NCBI GenBank assembly: GCA_030613505.1
Contig: JAUWLW010000038.1
Location: 1-27,273 of the forward strand
DNA from: Candidatus Zixiibacteriota bacterium
GTDB lineage: Bacteria; RBG-13-66-14; B26-G2; WVWN01
Reading direction: 5' to 3'
DNA length: 27,273 bases
Shown: piece after piece, positions 16,011 to 22,736 of the stretch
How positions within the stretch are numbered: position 1 is the first letter of the stretch
Layout of the letters: every line of letters starts with the position of its first letter
The notes under the pieces: generated by a model
What the model was told of the DNA's origin: nothing
Seen by the model: only the letters and a program-made list of their open reading frames with translations
Database searches by the model: none
Program-made: the position numbers and the translations under genes

Positions 16011-16241
16011 CTATCCTTTGGGCGGATACGGGTCTTTGGCATAAGTACGTTCGTCTTGTATTCTGCCGTTCCGCTTGCGTATCTTGACCTGGCTCGGTCT
16101 ATTCTTTTTCGCCAGGGCAACCGCCTTTTTTACGGCGGGGGGTTTCGTTTCGAAATTAAACCCACGCGCCTTACTGGTTTCGGTAACTCTCCAACCGCCC
16201 TTTTTGACGGCCGTAACATGGTACTGTTTACGCTTCGCCAT
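16011..16241 (-). CDS. DUF2188 small protein
   Basis: 76 aa, Lys/Arg-rich and probably cytoplasmic. The pattern QYHVTAVKKGGWRVTETSKARG ... AVALAKKN ... VKIRKRNGRIQDERTYAKDPYPPKG matches DUF2188, whose members share the H-V-x-[PA]-x2-GGW start and the NGRIQ-E/D-x-x-[TS]-Y-x-x-DP-[FY]-PPKG end. Function of the family is unknown. GGAGG ribosome site 8 nt before the ATG. It lies at the 3' end of the restriction-modification locus in the same orientation, which may be coincidental. Confidence 0.85.
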   Translation of the reverse strand: MAKRKQYHVTAVKKGGWRVTETSKARGFNFETKPPAVKKAVALAKKNRPSQVKIRKRNGRIQDERTYAKDPYPPKG

Positions 16242-16287
16242 ACCAACACCTCCTTTCTACGAATCTGCGGGAAACAAACCGTACCTC

Positions 16288-16432
16288 TTAACGTCCGCCT
16301 TCGACGATACTTATCTCCTCGTCCGTCAGGCCGTACAGCTCGTAGACCAGCGCGTCTATCTTGCGGTCGGTGGCGGCGATGGCGCGCTGTATCCTTTTCT
16401 TGTCGGCGTCGGATTTGGCGGCCGGTTTCCGT
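16288..16432 (-). pseudogene. Detached second copy of the type IIG enzyme's C-terminal segment
   Basis: Translation AAKSDADKKRIQRAIAATD... to ...YGLTDEEISIVEGGR reproduces the last ~45 residues of the enzyme encoded at 17407-20469. At the DNA level 16331-16408 matches 17450-17527 with a single difference (T versus G at 16390/17509); outside this core the copies diverge. There is no proper start: an open frame could begin at a TTG overlapping the stop of the upstream gene, but the extra N-terminal residues are not homologous. GC-rich, unlike the AT-rich gene beside it. Best read as the displaced tail of a related or ancestral enzyme gene, not a functional gene. Confidence 0.8.
16331..16408. 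repeat. Direct repeat, copy 1 (78 bp, one mismatch)
   Basis: Same orientation as 17450-17527, offset 1119 bp. The pair brackets the AT-rich gene at 16476-17378. Confidence 0.9.
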
Positions 16433-16475
16433 AGGCACCGACCTTTAGGACTATGGATTTTCGGCCATCTACCCG

Positions 16476-17378
16476 TCAATCTAAAAACCGGTACCCGTTA
16501 ATAACCAAAAACTTCAAATCTGTAGTACCTTCTACCTTAAAACTATAGTCGAGCTTAAATGGTGAGTTCATATTATGTACATAATTCTGGAGGTACCCAT
16601 TGTTGTAAGTAGATAATATAAACTTTGCGTAAAGAGGGAAATCGAATAACCGATCTAGTGGGTCTTCGCTTTTATCTATTACCTTCTTTATTTCGGTCGC
16701 CAATTCACCGGTTGCCTCTCCTAATATCTTTATGATGCCTTCAAAATTCTGTGTGAAATCATTATTGAACTTATTTTCGGTTACCCACGCGGAGAAGACC
16801 GGGGACCGTCTTTTTATAAATTCTATAAAGGACCACGCTAATTTCGTCCTTAACCCGGTTTTATCTAATCCTGACCTTTGAAAAATATCTTTACCCTTTA
16901 GAGCCGATACTTCGCAATTTAAAATGTACGGCAATATATCGAACTGACTAAGTACTTGTTCGATCTTTTGGCGCCCTTCCGGAATAGGGAATTGTACGAA
17001 CGTTTTATACGATATAGCTTTCCCATTCTCGATTTCTATCATATTACCTTGACTAAACTCGTCGATAATTAAAACCCTATAATCGGAAGAACCTTCCGTA
17101 AACCGCCTTATATCTTGTGCGATAGGAATGGCGAAATTCAAAGAAATATCTTTTAACGGGGCTACTACGTTATCTATTATTGTATCGTATACCCTACATC
17201 CATTAGGATTAAACGACGAAAACAACCAAACACGATCTCGGACCGTGCTATCGCATTTATCTACGATTTCGTTTCTACGCGAACCGTCCTTTTCTCGTAT
17301 CCGTTTCAAAGAATCGTATAAAACGTAAGTTAATTTTAAATAACTAACGGTTTCCTGTTTAGCTAAAATGATAGTCAT
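16476..17378 (-). CDS. AT-rich gene of unknown function in the restriction-modification locus
   Basis: 300 aa, not recognised. Its base composition and codon use (AAA, TTA, ATA, AAT frequent) contrast sharply with surrounding GC-rich genes but match the specificity region of the adjacent enzyme. No signal peptide or TM segment is apparent, so soluble. N-terminal third mixed alpha/beta with VRDRVWLFSSFNPNG (about 46-60), RVLIIDEFSQGN (about 100-111) that could be a strand followed by an acidic turn, then KGKDIFQRSGLDKTGLRTKLAWSFIEFIKRR (about 161-191) and a helical C-terminal half ending in a beta-like segment. No Walker A, HTH or PD-ExK motif that I can defend. Starts 28 nt after the enzyme's stop with an AGGAAG 11 nt before the ATG, so probably cotranscribed. 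Candidate accessory, immunity or control protein of the locus. Confidence 0.75.
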   Translation of the reverse strand: MTIILAKQETVSYLKLTYVLYDSLKRIREKDGSRRNEIVDKCDSTVRDRVWLFSSFNPNGCRVYDTIIDNVVAPLKDISLNFAIPIAQDIRRFTEGSSDYRVLIIDEFSQGNMIEIENGKAISYKTFVQFPIPEGRQKIEQVLSQFDILPYILNCEVSALKGKDIFQRSGLDKTGLRTKLAWSFIEFIKRRSPVFSAWVTENKFNNDFTQNFEGIIKILGEATGELATEIKKVIDKSEDPLDRLFDFPLYAKFILSTYNNGYLQNYVHNMNSPFKLDYSFKVEGTTDLKFLVINGYRFLD

Positions 17379-17406
17379 AATACGTTAGACTTCCTTTTAT
17401 TATTAG

Positions 17407-20400
17407 TCATTTGGCCCCCTCCACTATCCTCCTCTCTTCATCCGTCAAGCCGTACAGCTCGTAGACCAGCGCGTCTATCTTGCGGTCGGTGGCGGCGATG
17501 GCGCGCTGGATCCTTTTCTTGTCGGCGGGGGCCTTGGCGGCGGCGAGGCGCTTGTGGAGCTCGAGCATCTCCTCCACCAACGCCACCATCTTGTCGTGCC
17601 GCGCTACGTCGGTAGGATTTGAACAATCTATTTTTACGACAGGGAAATCGCCAAGGAATTCGGTGGCGAATACAAGGTAATCCCCGCGGAAAGTCGTACT
17701 GTTAGCCTTTATGAAGAACCATAGTAATTTAGAATTGAGAATACCTAAGAAAAACAACGGGTTTTCTTTAACGTCGACCTTGAAAATAACGCTATAGACT
17801 TTTGTTGTATGGTATAAAAACCCGCCGCCATCGTAACTCATATCTGGTTTATTTGCCATATAAGGCGTAACGATTTTTTCTTGTTCGAACTCGGATAAGT
17901 TTTTAGGGTAGATATAAGCGTAAAAATTTTCTCCCTTCATTTTACCCTTTTCCCGGTCTTCTAAATACTTTTTATTTTTTTCTATATACGCCCACGCCAA
18001 AGGGAACATATCGCTAATAAAATCCTTAGGCATCAACTCGGCTTTTGCACCTTCAATACTATAAGGGAAAATAACATATTTACGAGCCTCTAAATCACGG
18101 TAACGCCTAACGTCTCTACCCATAAGGAAAGGTTTTAAAATCCCCTTTTCTAATTCGACTTCCTCTCCCAATGCTTCGGAATACGCTATTAAGGTTCCAT
18201 CGCGTTCGGCTATAAACTCTAAAACGTAAACTTTATCGGCGCTCGTTTGTAAACCAACGAAAATTTTACGTGTAATTTCGTTCAGAGGTACGCCAGAGCT
18301 TCCGATCTTTTCGATTATACGGCGTTTATCCTCCGAAACGAAATTCCACTCATTTCCTGTAATACTTTCCGCAGGTATTTCGAAATCTTCAAATATCTTA
18401 CCCTTTAACCAATCTTGAATATTTAATACCCGTATATAACGTGGTGTATTCGTAGGCGTCTTTTTTAAAACGATAATGCAAGTATAAGTCGTAGCCCCTT
18501 CGAATACTTGTTGTACCCCGAAATGGACGGTTTTAAATAGGTTTCTACCTTCTGCGATAAGGGTTCTTATGGGTTCGCCGTATTGGGCATTAAAGAATTT
18601 ATGGGGTACTATAAAACCGAGTAACCCTTTTTTTACTAATAATCCTAAACCCCGTTCGATAAATAGAACATATATATCGTAATTACCCGACCGTGCAGCG
18701 GAAAACCCCTTTTTATAATAATCCAATTTATCAATACCTGCGTCCCGTAACGTCTGTAACCTAACATACGGCGGGTTCCCGATCACCGCGTCGAAACCGC
18801 CGGCCTTCATTATCTTCGGGAACTCCACCTCCCAGTCGAAGGGGTTGACGCGGCGCCGTTCCTCCTCATCCTGTGGGACAGACATTGATGTCTGTCCCCC
18901 CTCAAAATAGTCCGAGCCGATGAGCGAGTTGCCGCACTTGACGTTATCGCCCAGGTCCGGCAGAATCCGCTCGCGCAGGAACTTGGTCTGGGCGCCGACG
19001 GACTCGCGGCTCTCGCCCTCCAGCGCCTTCAGCAGCAGCGAGAGCTTCGTAACCTCGCACGCCTGCGGGTCGATGTCCACGCCGAACAGGTTATTTACGA
19101 GGATGTCCTTCTTGGCGGCGGCGGTGAGGCGCCAGCTCACGGGCCCGGGCCCGGGCGTCGCGACGACCTTACCCTCGTGCTTCGCCGGGCCGTCCTTAAC
19201 ATACCACTCGAGATGCCAGTTGACCAGGTGCTGGTACGCGCCCAACAGGAACGAGCCCGAGCCGCACGCGGGGTCGAGTATTTTAAGTTTGGCCGCGTCC
19301 TTCGGCCTCTTGCACCCCTTCAACAGCTCCCCCACCGTGTTCTTGACGATGTACTCCACGATGTACTGGGGCGTGTAGTAGACGCCCTTGGCCTTGCGGA
19401 CCTCCGGCTTGTAGTCTATGTGGACGCCGCGGCCGTCGAGCCATATCGTCTTCCCGAGGAACTGCTCGTACACCTGGCCGAGTATCTCCACCGGGACGAC
19501 GCCGAACTCGTACGGGCTATCGGATAGCTCTCGGATTATTTTGCGGAGTGTTGCGTCGTCCACGTGAAGGGTGGGCGTGAGCTCGTCGCGGGAGGTGGCG
19601 CGGCCTTTCTCGTCGCGGAAGTGGAACAGGCCGGAGTTGTAAACGTCGTCGGCCTCGAGGCACAGGTCCATCAGGCGGCCGTAAACGGCCTCGCCCGTAC
19701 GAAGCGCCTCGAGCCGGCCGCGGTCCTCGATGCCGCGGTCCTCGGCGACGCGGAGGAAAATTATGCGGTCGAGGATGGCCTGGACGGCGGCGCTTAGCTC
19801 GTACTTGTCGAGGTCCTTCTCGCGGTTGCGGTTGGCGACGTTGCGCGCGAGCTCGTCGCGCCAACCCTCCAATAGTTTCAAAAACGCCTTGTCGACCGGT
19901 TCGGCCTTGCCGCCGCGGGTTTTCTCGGCGTACGTATCGAACGCCCCACTCCACACGGCTTCCCGGGAAAATACCGCCGCTATCTCCTCCCACGCCTCTA
20001 CGTACCGGTCGTACGTGAAATACATAACGCGGGCGCGGGAGGCGGCGTCGGCCTTCTTCGGCGGAACGCGGCCGTCGTAGGCCGCGAACTCCTCGAAGTC
20101 GGTCAAAATGGAAAGGGGTAAGCCGGCGGAATAGGCGTAGCGGCGGAGCTGCAGCGCGGGGCCGGCGTCGTCCTTAAGGCGGGTGCCGGGCTTTTTAGCC
20201 TCGACGAAAAATTTTACCTTTTCGCCGACGCGGAAGGCGTAATCGGCGGTCTTTTGGGAACCCTCTACCTCGGTGCCGTACTCGTGAACGACGTCCTGAT
20301 ACAGCGGCGAGACGCCGCGTTTGTTGTCCACATCCCAACCGAGCGCCTCGAAGAACGGGTCGAGGAACTCGCGCCGGAGCTGCGTCTCGTTGTAACCGCT

Positions 20401-20469
20401 CCCGCAATAAAGCTCTCGGTTTCGGTCGAAGCGCGCGACAAGGGTTTCGACTATTTCGGGTGCGGCCAT
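17407..20469 (-). CDS. One-polypeptide (type IIG-like) restriction enzyme / N6-adenine DNA methyltransferase
   Basis: 1020 aa. N-terminal nuclease-like domain about 1-140: the PD-(D/E)xK core is visible as D76 (TADYAF) with E90-A-K92 (FFVEAKKPG), and the region resembles HsdR N-termini. A helical linker runs about 190-355. The methyltransferase domain opens with VYYTPQYIVEYIV (363-375), has SAM motif I ILDPACGSGSF (397-407), VDIDP (464-468), and catalytic motif IV NPPY (565-568), the N6-adenine/Eco57I class. The remaining part contains a TaqI/BREX-like specificity segment (FLMGRDVRRYRDL) and a C-terminal coiled coil (about 960-1005). Known architecture: cutting, methylation and recognition in one chain. 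DNA for residues about 563-953 is AT-rich, the rest GC-rich, implying a swapped specificity region. Strong GGAGGAGAAGG site before the ATG. Confidence 0.88.
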   Translation of the reverse strand: MAAPEIVETLVARFDRNRELYCGSGYNETQLRREFLDPFFEALGWDVDNKRGVSPLYQDVVHEYGTEVEGSQKTADYAFRVGEKVKFFVEAKKPGTRLKDDAGPALQLRRYAYSAGLPLSILTDFEEFAAYDGRVPPKKADAASRARVMYFTYDRYVEAWEEIAAVFSREAVWSGAFDTYAEKTRGGKAEPVDKAFLKLLEGWRDELARNVANRNREKDLDKYELSAAVQAILDRIIFLRVAEDRGIEDRGRLEALRTGEAVYGRLMDLCLEADDVYNSGLFHFRDEKGRATSRDELTPTLHVDDATLRKIIRELSDSPYEFGVVPVEILGQVYEQFLGKTIWLDGRGVHIDYKPEVRKAKGVYYTPQYIVEYIVKNTVGELLKGCKRPKDAAKLKILDPACGSGSFLLGAYQHLVNWHLEWYVKDGPAKHEGKVVATPGPGPVSWRLTAAAKKDILVNNLFGVDIDPQACEVTKLSLLLKALEGESRESVGAQTKFLRERILPDLGDNVKCGNSLIGSDYFEGGQTSMSVPQDEEERRRVNPFDWEVEFPKIMKAGGFDAVIGNPPYVRLQTLRDAGIDKLDYYKKGFSAARSGNYDIYVLFIERGLGLLVKKGLLGFIVPHKFFNAQYGEPIRTLIAEGRNLFKTVHFGVQQVFEGATTYTCIIVLKKTPTNTPRYIRVLNIQDWLKGKIFEDFEIPAESITGNEWNFVSEDKRRIIEKIGSSGVPLNEITRKIFVGLQTSADKVYVLEFIAERDGTLIAYSEALGEEVELEKGILKPFLMGRDVRRYRDLEARKYVIFPYSIEGAKAELMPKDFISDMFPLAWAYIEKNKKYLEDREKGKMKGENFYAYIYPKNLSEFEQEKIVTPYMANKPDMSYDGGGFLYHTTKVYSVIFKVDVKENPLFFLGILNSKLLWFFIKANSTTFRGDYLVFATEFLGDFPVVKIDCSNPTDVARHDKMVALVEEMLELHKRLAAAKAPADKKRIQRAIAATDRKIDALVYELYGLTDEERRIVEGAK
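17450..17527. repeat. Direct repeat, copy 2, inside the 3' end of the type IIG gene
   Basis: Matches 16331-16408 in the same orientation with one mismatch. This copy is within the intact enzyme gene. Confidence 0.9.
18875..18898. repeat. 24-bp palindrome inserted in the coding sequence
   Basis: Arms GGGACAGACAT and ATGTCTGTCCC are perfectly complementary around a 2-nt TG centre. It encodes enzyme residues about 524-532 (GGQTSMSVP) in frame, between the SAM-binding motif and NPPY. The shape is that of a small mobile palindromic repeat. Confidence 0.7.
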
Positions 20470-20489
20470 TCCTTCTCCTCCACGCGATT

Positions 20490-20519
20490 ATAATATAACC
20501 TTACGTTTGGCGCTGTCAA
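20490..20519 (-). promoter_or_regulatory. Promoter of the restriction-modification operon
   Basis: Minus strand -35 TTGACA (20514-20519), then -10 TATTAT (20490-20495, 18-bp spacer); an overlapping TATATT at 20492-20497 gives 16 bp. It directly abuts the T-tract of the ctpA terminator, isolating the locus as its own transcription unit. Confidence 0.75.
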
Positions 20520-20520
20520 C

Positions 20521-20556
20521 TTATAAAAACAAAAAGCCGCCCTCGCGGGCGGCTTT
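20521..20556 (-). terminator. Rho-independent terminator of the envC-like/purN/ctpA operon
   Basis: Stem AAAGCCGCCC/GGGCGGCTTT with a 4-nt loop; on the minus strand it runs into a T-rich tail TTTTTGTTTTT. Confidence 0.9.
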
Positions 20557-20572
20557 CGTCGTCGCGTCGTCG

Positions 20573-22075
20573 TTAAGATAGCTCCTCCACCGCGTCGGCG
20601 AGCCAGGGGTCGTGCCGGCGCCAGTACTTGTACGCCTCGGCGTCGCCCGCGACCTCGCGCAGGACCTCCCGGGTCAGCATCGTCATCACCGCGGCGCGGT
20701 CCTTCTCGATGGCGGCGACGGCGAACTCGCGGCCGTTATCCGGCAGCGTCTCGGCGTACCCCTCGGGGTAGAAGTCGAAGCCGCGGTCGGCGACCCAGGC
20801 CACGAACTCGTCGAAGGCCGCGGCGTCGGCCTCGAAGTCCGCCAGCGCCGCGGAGCCGTGGGCGTCGTGGTACTCCTCGGCGAACATCCTGAAATAACCC
20901 AGGACGAACAGCTTGCCCACTACTAACGGGATTTCCTCCGGCTCCAATTTTATTTCAGGCTCGATGCCCTCGCCGTCGATGAGGTCGCCGTCGGGCGTGT
21001 AGTAGTAAGCGATGGTTATCTTCAGGCCCGGGCCCGGGGCGACGTGGGCCGCGGCCGCGAGCGGTATCAGCGTCTGCACCGACGCCTTGCCGTAGGACTT
21101 CTCGCCCATCACGACGGCCCGCTTGTGGTCTTTTAAAGCCCCCGTGAGGACCTCCGACGCCGACGCCGAGGAGTCGTCTATGAGGACGACGAAGGGCTCT
21201 TTTTTATACTTGGGCTCGCCCTTGACGAAGTACTTCCGCTCCTCCCAGCGTCTGGAGCGGCCGGCGGTGTAGACGACCAGCGAGCCCTTTTTTAAAAATA
21301 GACTGGCCAGGGCCACGGCCTCGTCGAGCGGGCCGCCGGGGTTGCCGCGCAGGTCGATGATGAACTTCTCCGCGCCGGCCTCCTTCAGCGCCGCCAGCGC
21401 CCGGTCGGCGTCCGTAGACGTGCTCCGCTCCTCGTCGCGGGCGAAGTTGGCGATGCGGACGTAGCCGACGTCGTCGGCGGCCATGAAATAGTACGGCACG
21501 GAATCGACGTGGATGACCTCGCGCGTTATCTTGAAGTCCAACATGTCGGCGTAGCCCATGCGCGCGACGCCTATCTCGATGTCGGCGCCGGGGTCGCCGC
21601 GCATCTTGAGCAGCGCCCCGCGGGTCGTAATCCCCTTCGTCGATTCGCCGTCAATCTCGACTATTTTGTCGCGCGCCATGAGGCCGGCCCGTTCCGCCGG
21701 CGTGCCCTCCAGCACGTTCATCACGGTGAGCGTGGTGTCCTCGGGCGTGACCGCGATCTCGATGCCCAGGCCGCCGAACGACCCCTCGGTGTCGTTGATG
21801 AGGAGGCGGAAATCGTCGGCGTCGAGGAAGGCGGTGTGCTCGTCCAGGCCGGACAACATGCCGCGGATGGCGTCTTGCACCAGCTGCTCGGCGTCGACCT
21901 CCTTGACGTAGCTCAGCCGGACGTAGTTGGCGACGGTGTCGAAGAGCTTGATCTCGCGTACGAAATCCTGGGCGTTGTCGCCGGCCCACGCCTGCGAAAA
22001 TATGGCCGGCGAGGCCGCGAACGCCGCCAGAACCGCCGCGGCGTAGATTAGCCGTAAAACTCGGGTAAGCTTCAT
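20573..22075 (-). CDS. ctpA: C-terminal processing peptidase, S41 family
   Basis: 500 aa. N-terminal signal peptide (about 5-31), helical S41 N-domain, PDZ domain about 93-180 (FGGLGIEIAV, GLMARDKIVEIDGEST), and the S41 protease core with YVRIANF, the DLRGNPGG substrate-strand motif (241-248), SSASASE containing the likely nucleophile S305, and SYGKASVQ with general base K330 and Q334; the 25-residue Ser-Lys spacing and K+4 Gln match Prc/CtpA. A ~110-residue helical C-terminal extension follows the core. Known role: tail-specific proteolysis of periplasmic proteins, often peptidoglycan hydrolases or their regulators, which fits the EnvC-like gene two genes upstream. Starts 4 nt after the purN stop. 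Confidence 0.9.
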   Translation of the reverse strand: MKLTRVLRLIYAAAVLAAFAASPAIFSQAWAGDNAQDFVREIKLFDTVANYVRLSYVKEVDAEQLVQDAIRGMLSGLDEHTAFLDADDFRLLINDTEGSFGGLGIEIAVTPEDTTLTVMNVLEGTPAERAGLMARDKIVEIDGESTKGITTRGALLKMRGDPGADIEIGVARMGYADMLDFKITREVIHVDSVPYYFMAADDVGYVRIANFARDEERSTSTDADRALAALKEAGAEKFIIDLRGNPGGPLDEAVALASLFLKKGSLVVYTAGRSRRWEERKYFVKGEPKYKKEPFVVLIDDSSASASEVLTGALKDHKRAVVMGEKSYGKASVQTLIPLAAAAHVAPGPGLKITIAYYYTPDGDLIDGEGIEPEIKLEPEEIPLVVGKLFVLGYFRMFAEEYHDAHGSAALADFEADAAAFDEFVAWVADRGFDFYPEGYAETLPDNGREFAVAAIEKDRAAVMTMLTREVLREVAGDAEAYKYWRRHDPWLADAVEELS

Positions 22076-22079
22076 AACG

Positions 22080-22736
22080 TCACGCTCCGTCTATATTCGC
22101 CGGCCCTTCGCCCGCCGCGACCGCGTCGAGGTCTACCTCGCCGCGCTCGACGGCGGCCAAGACCGCCGGGTAAAATTCGTGCTCCACCGCCAGCACCCGC
22201 TTCTGCAGCGACGCCGGCGTGTCGTCCGGCATGACCGGGACCTCGCGCCGCGCCACCACCGGGCCGTGGTCGTACTCCTCGTCGACGAGGTGGATGGACA
22301 CGCCGGTGACCTCGTCGCCCGCGGCCAGCACCGACTCGTGGACGTGGAGGCCGTATTTGCCCTCGCCGCCGTGGGGCCCGGGCAAGAGCGCCGGGTGAAT
22401 GTTCACGATGCGGTTGGGGAAGGCGGCGATGAACGCCGCGCCCCGCTTCTTCATATACCCCGCCAACGTGACCAGGTTGACGTCGCACCCGCGAAGCAGC
22501 TCCGCGAACGCGCGGTCGAGGTCGGCGTCGTCCGGATAACGGGAACTCGAGAGGTGGCGCGCCGGGATGCCGTGGCGGCGGGCGCGCTCCAGCACCCCCG
22601 CTTTCGAGTTATTGCTGACCACGACGACGACGTCCCCCTCGATTAGGCCGGCCTCGCAGGCGTCGATGATGGCCTGGGTGTCGGTCCCGCCGCCGGACGC
22701 CAGAACGCCTACTCGCAGTTTACCCACGGGCGTCAT
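22080..22736 (-). CDS. purN: Phosphoribosylglycinamide formyltransferase
   Basis: 218 aa from the ATG at 22736, whose ATGA overlaps the upstream stop; a GTG at 22748 is possible but lies inside the upstream gene. PurN landmarks: phosphate loop LASGGGTDTQAI (12-23; the usual form is SGNGSNLQA), VVSNN (about 39-43), the catalytic block FPNRIVNIHPALLP with N112 and H114, and VDEEYDHGPVV with D156, aligning with the E. coli Asn106/His108/Asp144 triad. Reaction: transfer of formyl from 10-formyl-THF to GAR in purine synthesis, in the cytoplasm. The GGGTD substitution in the phosphate loop is a mild departure. Its position between two envelope genes is unusual. Confidence 0.9.
   Translation of the reverse strand: MTPVGKLRVGVLASGGGTDTQAIIDACEAGLIEGDVVVVVSNNSKAGVLERARRHGIPARHLSSSRYPDDADLDRAFAELLRGCDVNLVTLAGYMKKRGAAFIAAFPNRIVNIHPALLPGPHGGEGKYGLHVHESVLAAGDEVTGVSIHLVDEEYDHGPVVARREVPVMPDDTPASLQKRVLAVEHEFYPAVLAAVERGEVDLDAVAAGEGPANIDGA

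Noticed and set aside
16288-16479. 63-codon open frame as a functional small protein
   Set aside because: It needs a TTG start overlapping the neighbour's stop, its first ~17 residues are non-homologous, and the rest is a duplicated enzyme tail.
15785-20469. Restriction-modification locus as a tRNA-integrated genomic island
   Set aside because: No integrase or transposase is present, the tRNA's 3' end points away from the locus, and no duplicated tRNA 3' end is seen.
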